Of a stretch of 16,731 nt of DNA, positions 1-7,027 are shown piece by piece; position 1 is the first letter of the stretch; each line of letters begins with the position of its first letter. This DNA is from an uncultured Clostridium sp. Lineage in GTDB: Bacteria; Bacillota; Clostridia; Oscillospirales; Acutalibacteraceae. The DNA lies in the NCBI GenBank assembly GCA_934717555.1, contig CAKUYY010000029.1, positions 1 through 16,731 of the forward strand, written 5' to 3'. The notes beneath the pieces were generated by a model. The model did not search any database. It worked only from the letters and a program-made list of their open reading frames with translations, and was not told where the DNA came from. A program made the position numbers and the translations under genes.

Positions 1-63
1 TGTTATCCAGCCCTCCGGCTGTATCGGTTGAGCAAAAGTCAGCGTGGGAATGGTGTGGTATCT

Positions 64-201
64 TTATCTAAGTGAATCCCCGGTTTCCCATTTGGATACG
101 GCCCGGTTACTGACCCCTATCGCATCAGCCAATTCCTGCTGCGTCAGGTTTTTCTGTTTCCTTCGGGCGGCGATAAGCCGGCCGGTCTGTTTGACATCCA
201 T
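64..201 (-). pseudogene. Truncated XRE-family transcriptional regulator (HTH only)
   Basis: The minus-strand frame encodes 45 residues and begins MDVKQTGRLIAARRKQ. The helix-turn-helix core is intact at residues 8-41 (LTQQELADAIGVSNRAVSKW), as in Cro/CI-type DNA-binding regulators. The frame then hits TAA at 66-64 directly after WETGDSLR. Relatives with this N-terminus usually continue past the WETG motif through the rest of the HTH bundle and often a large C-terminal region, so this looks like a broken gene. The start is supported by AAAGGA 10 bases upstream. A promoter candidate lies at 237-265. No in-frame continuation is obvious in the 63 bases left before the window edge. It could instead be a very small functional HTH protein. 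The HTH identification is firm; the pseudogene status is an inference. Confidence 0.6.
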
Positions 202-236
202 AAAACATGTTCCTTTCTCTATGAGAAGATAGCTTC

Positions 237-265
237 AGTATAATGGCGGTCGTGAGAAAAAGCAA
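237..265 (-). promoter_or_regulatory. Promoter candidate of the truncated XRE gene
   Basis: On the minus strand a -35 TTGCTT (265-260) and a -10 TATACT (242-237) are separated by 17 bases, 36 bases before the ATG at 201. The -35 matches consensus only in its first three bases. Confidence 0.45.
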
Positions 266-470
266 TGTACATGCTGTTAGAATCAGTCAACGAAACGTGG
301 AGTGGGTCAAAAAAGCGGTTTTTTCGATTTTTTGAGAAATTTACTAGCCCTATTAGAGATAATTAAAGAAAATTTTCGTTGATATTTTTGAGGGAAAAAT
401 TTAGGAGTCTCCAAAACAAGAAAAATCTTTCTGACAGGCCATACTTAACAAGATACAATTGAAGAATAAC
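266..470. other. Noncoding stretch without recognisable feature
   Basis: This AT-rich gap lies between the truncated XRE promoter and the hppA terminator. I see no frame with coding character, no tRNA and no strong hairpin. It contains runs of T around 318-335 but no stem in front of them. Confidence 0.5.
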
Positions 471-500
471 AAAAAGGAGCGTCTTTTAAAGACGCTCCTC
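471..500 (-). terminator. Rho-independent terminator of hppA
   Basis: On the minus strand a near-perfect stem, GGAGCGTCTT paired with AAGACGCTCC (498-476), is followed by a T-run (475-471). It lies 60 bases after the hppA stop codon. The T-run exists only on the minus strand, which sets the direction. Confidence 0.9.
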
Positions 501-559
501 ACATCGGAAAAGTAGAAAATAAGAATATCCCTTTTTATTTACAACCTGCCAGTTATAAC

Positions 560-2656
560 TTACAGTAAATGAACCGCCACAATTAATCCAGCGAATACAA
601 TAGAAACCATGCTGGTGAGCTTGATCAGAATATTGATAGAAGGACCGCTGGTATCCTTGAACGGGTCCCCTACGGTATCTCCCACAACGGCCGCCTTATG
701 ACAGTCACTGCCCTTTCCGCCGTGGTTTCCACTTTCAATATACTTTTTGGCGTTATCCCAGGCCCCGCCGGAATTGGCCATCATGACCGCCAGCACAAAT
801 CCGGTTACAGTGGTACCCGCCAGCAAGCCTGCCACTCCATTGACCCCCAGCAGCAAGCCAACCACAATAGGGGTAATGACCGCAATCAAGGCCGGCGCGA
901 GCATGAGCTTTTGAGCGCTCCGGGTACACATATCCACACAGGAGGCATAGTCCGGTTCGGCTTTTCCCTCCATCAGGCCTTTGATATGCTGAAATTGGCG
1001 GCGTACCTCCACCACAATGCTCTGCGCGGCTTTTCCTACCGCGTCCATGGTGAGGGCGGCAAACAGGAAGGGCAACATGCCGCCAATGAATAATCCGATC
1101 AATACCGTGGGGTTCGTGATACTCAGATCCATCACAAAATCCGGGTCAATTTGATGAACCTTGTCAATATAACTGGCGATCAGCGCCAAAGCAGTAATAG
1201 CCGCGGAACCGATGGCGAACCCTTTTCCGGTGGCGGCGGTAGTGTTGCCCAGACTGTCGAGGGCGTCCGTACGCCGGCGAACCTCCGGGGGCATATGGGT
1301 CATTTCCGCAATACCGCCCGCGTTATCCGCAATGGGGCCATAAGCGTCTGTGGCAAGGGTGATACCCAGCGTGCTGAGCATTCCCACAGCGGATACGCCT
1401 ACTCCATAAAGACCCATGTTGAAATCCTGTGCCCCGCCGCTGAGGAAGTAACTCGCCAGCACGGAAATTCCCACAATCACTACTGGGGCTACCGTGGAAA
1501 GCATTCCCAGGGATAAGCCGCTGATGATAACAGTGGCGCTGCCTGTTTTACTGGAAGCGGATAGCCTGCGGGTGGGTTTATAGGTATCAGATGTATAATA
1601 TTCCGTGATAGCGCCAATGGCGACGCCTGCCACCAGCCCGCTGAGAATAGCGAAATATACCCCTGTATGATCGGGTAACAGCCAGCGCACCACAAAAAAG
1701 GAGATAATCGCGATCAGGATGGCGCTGATATAAGTACCTGTGCGCAAAGCGGTGAGCAGGTTTTTCTGACTGGCGCCCTCTTTGGTTTTAATAAAGAAGG
1801 TACCTAAAATAGAGCAGATAACACCCATAGCGGCCAGCAGCATGGGGACACCAACCCCATTCATGCCAAACCCGGCCGCGACCGCAAGGGCGCTGGTAGA
1901 GACAATGGAACCTACATAAGATTCATACAGGTCCGCCCCCATACCGGCCACATCGCCTACATTGTCGCCTACGTTATCCGCGATCACAGCGGGGTTGCGG
2001 GGATCGTCTTCGGGAATCCCCGCTTCCACCTTGCCTACCAGGTCGGCCCCTACATCGGCGGCTTTGGTAAAGATGCCGCCGCCCACACGGGCAAACAGCG
2101 CCATAGAGGAGGCCCCCATACCAAAGGTAAGCATATTAGCGGTGATATTACCGATTAAATCCGCCTCGGTGGCCACTGGCTGGACAGTCGTATACCAGAA
2201 ATGTAGGAAAAAGTACCAGAAAGCCAGATCCAACAGGCCAAGACCCACCACGGTAAAGCCCATTACGCTTCCGGCGGAAAAAGCGACCCGCAGGCCTCTG
2301 TTTAAGCTTTTCCCGGCTGCGTTGGCGGTACGGCAGTTTGCCATGGTTGCGGTTTTCATTCCGATAAAACCGGAAAGGCCGCTGAAAAATCCTCCTGTAA
2401 TAAAGGCGAAAGGGGTGAAATAGCTTAACAGCCCGGCGATCGCCATGGCTAATAGAACAATAAAGACTACGGCAAAGAAAATGCCTACCCCTTTATATTG
2501 CCGTTTCAGATAAGCGGTGGCGCCTTTACTCACAGCCCCTGAGATACGGGCCATTTCTTCCGTGCCGGGGGATTCCCTCTTAACACGGGCAAACATGACT
2601 CCGGCGAAAACCAGAGCGGCAATAGAGCCCAGCGCCACAAAGTACATTGAATCCAT
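560..2656 (-). CDS. hppA: Membrane-bound ion-translocating pyrophosphatase (probably Na+-pumping, K+-dependent)
   Basis: This 698-residue integral membrane protein hydrolyses pyrophosphate and pumps Na+ or H+ out of the cell, recovering energy from biosynthetic PPi. It has the family's full length and about 16 hydrophobic segments. The substrate-site motif DVGADLVGKVE is at residues 201-211 and the Asp-rich NPAVIADNVGDNVGD at 221-235. The gate region ADLYESY (241-247) places Glu at 245, the pattern of Na+-pumping members. GNTTAATGKG (470-479) has Ala474 and Gly477 where K+-independent enzymes have Lys and Thr, so K+ dependence is expected. The C-terminal GDPFKDTSGP (663-672) carries the conserved Lys and Asp. 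AAAGGAGGG precedes the ATG. It is a single-gene unit with its own promoter and terminator. The family is certain; the pumped ion is inferred from these residues. Confidence 0.97.
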   Translation of the reverse strand: MDSMYFVALGSIAALVFAGVMFARVKRESPGTEEMARISGAVSKGATAYLKRQYKGVGIFFAVVFIVLLAMAIAGLLSYFTPFAFITGGFFSGLSGFIGMKTATMANCRTANAAGKSLNRGLRVAFSAGSVMGFTVVGLGLLDLAFWYFFLHFWYTTVQPVATEADLIGNITANMLTFGMGASSMALFARVGGGIFTKAADVGADLVGKVEAGIPEDDPRNPAVIADNVGDNVGDVAGMGADLYESYVGSIVSTSALAVAAGFGMNGVGVPMLLAAMGVICSILGTFFIKTKEGASQKNLLTALRTGTYISAILIAIISFFVVRWLLPDHTGVYFAILSGLVAGVAIGAITEYYTSDTYKPTRRLSASSKTGSATVIISGLSLGMLSTVAPVVIVGISVLASYFLSGGAQDFNMGLYGVGVSAVGMLSTLGITLATDAYGPIADNAGGIAEMTHMPPEVRRRTDALDSLGNTTAATGKGFAIGSAAITALALIASYIDKVHQIDPDFVMDLSITNPTVLIGLFIGGMLPFLFAALTMDAVGKAAQSIVVEVRRQFQHIKGLMEGKAEPDYASCVDMCTRSAQKLMLAPALIAVITPIVVGLLLGVNGVAGLLAGTTVTGFVLAVMMANSGGAWDNAKKYIESGNHGGKGSDCHKAAVVGDTVGDPFKDTSGPSINILIKLTSMVSIVFAGLIVAVHLL

Positions 2657-2668
2657 ACGAAAAAATTA

Positions 2669-2677
2669 CCCTCCTTT
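2669..2677 (-). promoter_or_regulatory. Ribosome binding site of hppA
   Basis: The minus strand reads AAAGGAGGG, an extended Shine-Dalgarno match 12 bases before the ATG at 2656. It fixes the start. Confidence 0.75.
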
Positions 2678-2739
2678 AAAATTGTCCCCTATCGGTATCC
2701 TATCCCCTATTTTACAACAGAAATCGATAGTTCACTTGT

Positions 2740-2768
2740 ATTATAACAATGAAATAGAGAAAAAACAA
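2740..2768 (-). promoter_or_regulatory. Sigma-A promoter of hppA with extended -10
   Basis: On the minus strand TTGTTT (2768-2763), a 17-base spacer and TATAAT (2745-2740) form a promoter. TG one base before the -10 gives a full extended -10 (TGTTATAAT), which compensates for the half-consensus -35. The leader is about 75 bases. Confidence 0.75.
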
Positions 2769-2924
2769 TCATTTTTTATAAAAATTAAGTTTTATATAAA
2801 TTATTTTTAATACAAATAATGATTATTTACTTGTTTTTATGAGATGCAAGAATTTTTATAAAAAGGGCTTAATCATATATACGAAGGGGAAAGCTTGAAA
2901 ATTCTTCTCCATACGCTGTAGTAT
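2769..2924. other. AT-rich intergenic stretch
   Basis: This very AT-rich stretch separates the hppA promoter from the terminator of the next minus-strand gene. I see no gene or RNA in it. The A/T tracts immediately upstream of the hppA -35 could act as an UP element. Confidence 0.4.
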
Positions 2925-2958
2925 ATAAAAAAGCTGCGCTTCGAAAAGCGCAGCTTTT
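2925..2958 (-). terminator. Rho-independent terminator of the 249-residue membrane protein gene
   Basis: A perfect 10-bp stem, AAGCTGCGCT (2931-2940) with AGCGCAGCTT (2947-2956), has a 6-base loop. On the minus strand it is followed by a T-run (AGCTTTTTTATA). It lies 14 bases after the stop codon of the gene at 2972. The plus-strand T-run is shorter, so only weak termination is expected in that direction. Confidence 0.88.
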
Positions 2959-2971
2959 AAAGAGGGTTTTA

Positions 2972-3721
2972 TTATTTTTTCTGTTTCTTTTTGGAAACGC
3001 CGCCTTCAAACAATGGGATTTCAAAACCGTCGAGCCCATCCCCATCCGAGATAACAAACAAAACCACTAGGGAAAATACGATAAAAATACCGAATCCCCC
3101 ATAGGAAATATCGCGCCAGAGACTGCGGTATCTATGTTTCATTGAGTTCGCCAGGATAGAAATATAAAAACAGGAAATCAGCAATCCAAAAAAGGAGAAA
3201 CTGAAAATAGAAGGGTTTACAGCAAGCCATAGGTACCCTGTCCCCAACAATAGGAGAACCTGTAGGACAACGATCAACGGCAACGAAAATCGGAAAGAAC
3301 TATTTCCCAATATACACGCAATGAGTATCATGGCTATCACAGGGATACAGGCGAGCATCATCTCAACCATGTGGATAGGAACCCGGCATATGATGTAATA
3401 GACCGAAACAATACACCCATTGGCGGCGGATGTGAGGAAAAAGCTGACCAGATAAAAACCGTATTTTTTCCGTCCGGCAAGATGGAAAGGGATGGCCAGC
3501 AGCAGAAGGGCGGACCCTGCAATAAGACCTGTATATTGAGGGAAAAATTTTTTCCCCAATTGTACAAAGAGAATAACAATCCCCAAAGCCAACAAGGAGA
3601 ATAAAAAAACTTTCCGGACTTTTGGCGCGCTGACAAGAGGTCCCTTTTCCCATGGTGTTTCTGATTGACTAGCGGGAGATTGGGGAATAATAGGTTCTAA
3701 GGCATCTTTTTTGAAATCCAT
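2972..3721 (-). CDS. Hypothetical seven-helix membrane protein
   Basis: I do not recognise the family. The 249-residue protein has a soluble proline-rich N-terminus (residues 1-36). About seven hydrophobic segments follow, near 38-54, 63-82, 88-111, 118-139, 145-167, 170-190 and 207-225. The C-terminal tail holds an acidic DGDGLDG motif (226-232) and ends in the lysine-rich SKKKQKK. It therefore sits in the cytoplasmic membrane. No transporter or enzyme signature is visible and there is no signal peptide. AAAGGAAG lies just before the ATG. It is followed by a strong terminator and is probably transcribed alone. The unbroken reading frame, ribosome binding site and terminator make it a real gene; function is unknown. 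Confidence 0.85.
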   Translation of the reverse strand: MDFKKDALEPIIPQSPASQSETPWEKGPLVSAPKVRKVFLFSLLALGIVILFVQLGKKFFPQYTGLIAGSALLLLAIPFHLAGRKKYGFYLVSFFLTSAANGCIVSVYYIICRVPIHMVEMMLACIPVIAMILIACILGNSSFRFSLPLIVVLQVLLLLGTGYLWLAVNPSIFSFSFFGLLISCFYISILANSMKHRYRSLWRDISYGGFGIFIVFSLVVLFVISDGDGLDGFEIPLFEGGVSKKKQKK

Positions 3722-3918
3722 TCTAAATCTTCCTTTCTTATTGTGGAAGAATAATGTTGCAAACTATGCAAAAAGGATAACCGGATGCATAGATATCTCA
3801 GAGAAGGAATCAGACAGGCGGGAACCTTGCGGTATGCCCACGGCTTAGGCGGAAAACACATTGGGCCATGAACCGTACAGGTCCCAAAAGGGGGAAAGAT
3901 AGGGGAGGGAAAAGGAAG
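3722..3918. other. Intergenic gap without clear terminator or promoter
   Basis: About 200 bases lie between the phosphohexomutase stop and the membrane protein start, both minus strand. I see no convincing stem plus T-run, and only a weak -10-like CATTAT near 3750. The two genes may be co-transcribed, but the gap is long for an operon. Confidence 0.35.
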
Positions 3919-5448
3919 TTATTCGCCCAATGCCTTTTCCACAGGGGAGATGTCGACCCCCTTGACGTCCTTTAAAAATGTATACAGCTCCTGTAAAATG
4001 ATTTGAACGCCTCCATGGCTATCGCTTTCTATATTTAAGGGCAGAATAGGATCGTGTACGCTCAAACGCAGCAGAAACCATCCGTCCCCATGGTCTTTAT
4101 CAAAGGATACCCGAATCCCTTCCCGGTTGTCAGGGGCGATGTTCCAAGAAGGCTGAGACTGCGCGTATTGTTCCAGCCGGCCAATAAGATCCTGCCCGCA
4201 GGTTCGGAAGTCTTCCTCTAAAATGGGCATGCGGATTTCTCGGCTTTCCACGGGTTCACTGAGGGTTGCGATCAGGTCTTCTAATGTTTTGCCTTCTTTT
4301 TTCAGCTGGGCCATTTTGATGATAATTTTGGTTACCAGGTAAGCGCCGTCATCCAGAAAATAATTTTCCCGCAGGGCGGCGTGGCCGGAGGTCTCAATCG
4401 CCAGCGGGCAGTTGACCCCTTCCCGGTTCAGGCGAAGGGCTTCATTGATCACATTTTTATATCCCCGCTGGAAACGGTGGTGTACCCCGCCCAAATCATT
4501 TTCAATAAAGGTTTTCAGGCCGCTGGACGTGATGGAATCGGTGACAATGGTGCCGCCCTCATTCCCTTCCAGGGCGATCGCAGCGGCCACCGCTACCAGA
4601 CGGTTGCGGTTTAGCTCGCGGCCTTGTGCATCCACCGCGCCGCCGCGATCCACGTCGGTATCAAAAATAACGCCCAGATCAGCTTTGGCGTTTACCGTAG
4701 CCTCACAGATGGAGCGCATGGCTTCCTCATCTTCCGGATTGGGGATGTGGTTGGGGAACATACCGTCGGGATTTAAAAATTGGCTGCCGCTGATATCGGC
4801 GCCCAACAGCTGCAACACGCCTTGGGCATAAAACCCACCCACGCCGTTTCCGGCGTCTACTACAATATGGAATCCAGCCAGAGGATGCTCGTAATCTTCC
4901 GCCTGTACCCCTTTGCAGATCATTTCCCGCAGATGCTGTGCGTACTGTTTCATATAGGGAACAACCTTGACCTTTCCTACACGGCCAGTTTCTGGAGCTT
5001 GATCATTTTGGGCATAGGCCAGCAGCTGTTCGATATCGCTGCCCTCCAATCCGCCGTCCCGGGTAAAAAATTTCAGGCCGTTCCGGAAATAAGGATGATG
5101 GCTGGCAGTGATTTGTACCGCGCCATCGCAGTTTAGGTCCGCCGTAGTCATAAACATAGACGGGGTAGACGCCAGGCCGCAGTCGATCACCTGGCACCCG
5201 GCCTCCGTCAATCCCCGCAGTGCCACCATACGGATACGGGGACCGGAAATACGGGAATCCCTTCCGACCGATACGGTTAATTCCTGATTGGATTTTCCTG
5301 TTTTTTCCATGAGCCACAAAACAAAACCACGCACAATGCGTTCTACCGCTTCATCGGTGAGATTGACTTCCTGCCCCTCCACACCCTCTGTGGCGACACC
5401 GCGGATATCCGTGCCGCTTTTTAAACTTTTCCATTTTTTATCCAGCAT
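3919..5448 (-). CDS. Phosphoglucomutase/phosphomannomutase family phosphohexomutase
   Basis: This 509-residue cytosolic enzyme should move phosphate between C1 and C6 of a hexose phosphate (glucose or mannose), feeding polysaccharide and cell-wall precursor synthesis. The four family elements appear in order: phosphoserine loop TASHHP (114-119, Ser116 catalytic), metal loop DTDVDR (263-268), sugar loop ETSGH (352-356) and a phosphate-binding C-terminal domain. Two are altered: TASHHP replaces the common TASHNP, and RLSVHDP (461-467) replaces RxSGTEP, followed by PLNIES. The longer frame to 5652 is rejected because TAGGAGGAAATTAT directly precedes the ATG at 5448 and the promoter (5555-5583) lies inside the extension. 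The family is certain; the exact substrate cannot be read from the sequence. Confidence 0.92.
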   Translation of the reverse strand: MLDKKWKSLKSGTDIRGVATEGVEGQEVNLTDEAVERIVRGFVLWLMEKTGKSNQELTVSVGRDSRISGPRIRMVALRGLTEAGCQVIDCGLASTPSMFMTTADLNCDGAVQITASHHPYFRNGLKFFTRDGGLEGSDIEQLLAYAQNDQAPETGRVGKVKVVPYMKQYAQHLREMICKGVQAEDYEHPLAGFHIVVDAGNGVGGFYAQGVLQLLGADISGSQFLNPDGMFPNHIPNPEDEEAMRSICEATVNAKADLGVIFDTDVDRGGAVDAQGRELNRNRLVAVAAAIALEGNEGGTIVTDSITSSGLKTFIENDLGGVHHRFQRGYKNVINEALRLNREGVNCPLAIETSGHAALRENYFLDDGAYLVTKIIIKMAQLKKEGKTLEDLIATLSEPVESREIRMPILEEDFRTCGQDLIGRLEQYAQSQPSWNIAPDNREGIRVSFDKDHGDGWFLLRLSVHDPILPLNIESDSHGGVQIILQELYTFLKDVKGVDISPVEKALGE

Positions 5449-5554
5449 ATAATTTCCTCCTACCATTTTTTTGTCTAGGTTCTTCCGTTCCATAAGAAAG
5501 AGAAAGGTTACGTGGGAGTTTTCCCCCGCTTGAATCTGCCAATGAGATATTTTT

Positions 5555-5583
5555 ATTATATCGCAATCTAAGCGGAATGTCAT
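5555..5583 (-). promoter_or_regulatory. Strong sigma-A promoter of the phosphohexomutase gene
   Basis: On the minus strand ATGACA (5583-5578) and TATAAT (5560-5555) are separated by exactly 17 bases, an 11/12 consensus match. The leader is about 100 bases. A + strand -10-like TATACT at 5602-5607 may serve the divergent ABC ATPase gene, but it has no good -35. Confidence 0.8.
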
Positions 5584-5643
5584 GGTTCTTTTACTTTTGG
5601 GTATACTATGTTTGAACTTTGGACGGAGAAGGGGCGGATTCCC

Positions 5644-6330
5644 ATGGAGCACTTGATAGAGTTAAAAGATATTTATAAAATTTATCAAACAGGGGAGGCA
5701 GAGGTACACGCGCTGGACGGCGTTAGCTTACAGATTGACAGCGGGGAATTTGTGTCCATCGTCGGGCAGTCCGGTTCAGGAAAATCCACATTGATGAACC
5801 TGCTTGGATGCCTGGATATCCCCACTTCTGGAACGTACCTGTTGGACGGTGTGGACGTCTCTACCATGAGCGAAAACCGGCTTTCCGATATCCGGAACCG
5901 CCGCATCGGTTTTATTTTCCAGGGGTTTAACCTGATATCTGGATTGACTGCCATAGAAAACGTAGAGCTTCCGTTGATCTACCGGAAAATGGAACGTAAG
6001 GAACGAAAAAAATTGGTTTACCAATCCCTGGAACGGGTGGGGCTGAAAAAAAGGATGCGCCACCGTCCATCGGAAATGTCCGGAGGGCAGCAGCAGAGGG
6101 TGGCGATCGCGCGGGCGATCGCGGCCAGCCCGCCCATTATTTTTGCGGATGAACCAACGGGAAACCTGGATTCCAAGTCTGGGGAAGAGGTGATCAATAT
6201 TTTACGGGAGTTAAACCAGGAGGGCCGCACGGTAATTTTAATTACCCATGATAATGGGATAGCCCGCCAATGCAACAGGGTAATCCATATCCATGATGGC
6301 AGAATTGATTTGGATGAAAGATTGTCTTGA
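5644..6330 (+). CDS. ABC transporter ATP-binding protein, MacB/LolD (FtsX-permease) type
   Basis: This 228-residue ATPase should drive an FtsX/MacB-type membrane permease, used for antimicrobial peptide or lipoprotein handling. It shows Walker A GQSGSGKST (41-49), the Q-loop FQGFN (92-96), the signature MSGGQQQR (145-152), Walker B IIFADEP (165-171) followed by TGNLD, and the switch His202 in ITHD. The sequence LLGCLDIPTSG and the GNLD tail are typical of the MacB/LolD/BceA group. An ATG at 5608 in frame has no ribosome binding site. The chosen ATG at 5644 follows GGAGAAGGGG. No permease gene is adjacent: the next gene downstream has its own promoter and the upstream gene is divergent. The partner must be elsewhere or absent. 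Confidence 0.93.
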   Translation: MEHLIELKDIYKIYQTGEAEVHALDGVSLQIDSGEFVSIVGQSGSGKSTLMNLLGCLDIPTSGTYLLDGVDVSTMSENRLSDIRNRRIGFIFQGFNLISGLTAIENVELPLIYRKMERKERKKLVYQSLERVGLKKRMRHRPSEMSGGQQQRVAIARAIAASPPIIFADEPTGNLDSKSGEEVINILRELNQEGRTVILITHDNGIARQCNRVIHIHDGRIDLDERLS

Positions 6331-6410
6331 CCTTTTTATACTGGGAAGAAGGGAAAGTAAAGTTAAGAGAAAAAATCTGTATTCTTTTTATGAAATCCTT
6401 GTTAAGTTCA

Positions 6411-6440
6411 TTGACAGGCAGTCTTTTCCTGATATATAAT
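6411..6440 (+). promoter_or_regulatory. Near-consensus sigma-A promoter of the 86-residue protein gene
   Basis: Perfect TTGACA (6411-6416) and perfect TATAAT (6435-6440) are separated by 18 bases. The start point is expected near 6447, giving a leader of about 75 bases. It is the strongest promoter in the window by consensus. Confidence 0.88.
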
Positions 6441-6520
6441 AAATCTGCTAAGCTTTATGCTTGCACTGCCTTAGTCCCTATGACATACGTGGAAATTCAC
6501 GTTGAAGGAGGAATTTTTTT

Positions 6521-6781
6521 ATGAGTCCCATGATTGAATTGCATAATGTAGATGTACCCTCTTTTTTGTCTGTATTGGATAGCTGCGAAGGCAATGTTTA
6601 TTTGGTGACCCGTGAGGGCGACCATTTGAATTTAAAGAGCAAATTGTGTCAGCTGGTGGGTCTGACACAGCTAATTGAGGGCGGAAAAATTGCAGAAGCT
6701 TACATTGTCTGTGAAAATTCCAATGATGAAAGCAAATTGTTCCGGTTTAACCTGCTGGGCGATACTGGAAAGAAAAAATAA
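6521..6781 (+). CDS. Small conserved protein of unknown function
   Basis: This 86-residue soluble protein begins MSPMIELHNVDVPSFLSVLD and contains REGDHLNLKSKLCQLVG (residues 31-47). There is no signal peptide or membrane segment. I recognise the layout (a short beta/alpha protein with EGD..NLKSKL) from small clostridial proteins that databases sometimes label as polyA polymerase without support; that recollection is not a functional assignment. AAGGAGG (6505-6511) sits 9 bases before the ATG; an internal Met4 is an alternative start. It has its own near-consensus promoter and a terminator 17 bases after the stop, so it is expressed alone and probably strongly. Confidence 0.85.
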   Translation: MSPMIELHNVDVPSFLSVLDSCEGNVYLVTREGDHLNLKSKLCQLVGLTQLIEGGKIAEAYIVCENSNDESKLFRFNLLGDTGKKK

Positions 6782-6797
6782 AGATAAGTAAGCGGGG

Positions 6798-6832
6798 CCG
6801 GCGTCGTACTACGATGTCGGTTTTCTTTTTTT
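6798..6832 (+). terminator. Rho-independent terminator of the 86-residue protein gene
   Basis: A 10-bp stem (6798-6807 with 6811-6820, two G-T pairs, 3-base loop) is followed by TTTTCTTTTTTT. Confidence 0.9.
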
Positions 6833-6884
6833 CACGAATTTTGATTTCATGATAATAAACGGAAAGCTTATGAGAAGGGATATC

Positions 6885-6913
6885 TTGATTTTTTGATAAG
6901 AATGCAGTATCCT
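6885..6913 (+). promoter_or_regulatory. Promoter candidate of the potassium transporter gene
   Basis: TTGATT (6885-6890), a 17-base spacer and TATCCT (6908-6913) fit a moderate sigma-A promoter. An overlapping AT-rich TATAAAAT at 6913-6920 makes the exact -10 uncertain. Confidence 0.4.
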
Positions 6914-6941
6914 ATAAAATACTTTGTTTCCCATTAAGAGG

Positions 6942-7010
6942 ACATAAAGAATATCGAAATCAGATAAAGATTTTCTTTATGTGATGCTAGGCCAGATTTT
7001 TGATTCTGGC
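6942..7010 (+). promoter_or_regulatory. Structured leader with alternative hairpins before ktrB
   Basis: ACATAAAGA (6942-6950) can form nine perfect pairs with TCTTTATGT (6974-6982). ATAAAGA (6964-6970) can instead pair seven bases with TCTTTAT (6974-6980) across a 3-base loop. The two pairings exclude each other. A further hairpin, GCCAGA (6991-6996) with TCTGGC (7005-7010), ends four bases before the ribosome binding site at 7014-7020. I do not recognise a known riboswitch in it. Confidence 0.4.
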
Positions 7011-7027
7011 AGTAAAGAGGTTGATGA

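Noticed and set aside
5449..5652. N-terminal extension of the phosphohexomutase frame
   Set aside because: The extension includes the strong promoter, and a strong ribosome binding site marks the internal ATG at 5448.
6327..6524. 65-codon open frame starting with TTG at the ABC ATPase stop
   Set aside because: It has no ribosome binding site of its own, contains the near-consensus promoter of the next gene and overlaps that gene's start. Its composition does not look coding.
6914..7020. c-di-AMP (ydaO-type) riboswitch before ktrB
   Set aside because: The leader is too short and lacks the conserved riboswitch core sequences; only generic hairpins are visible.
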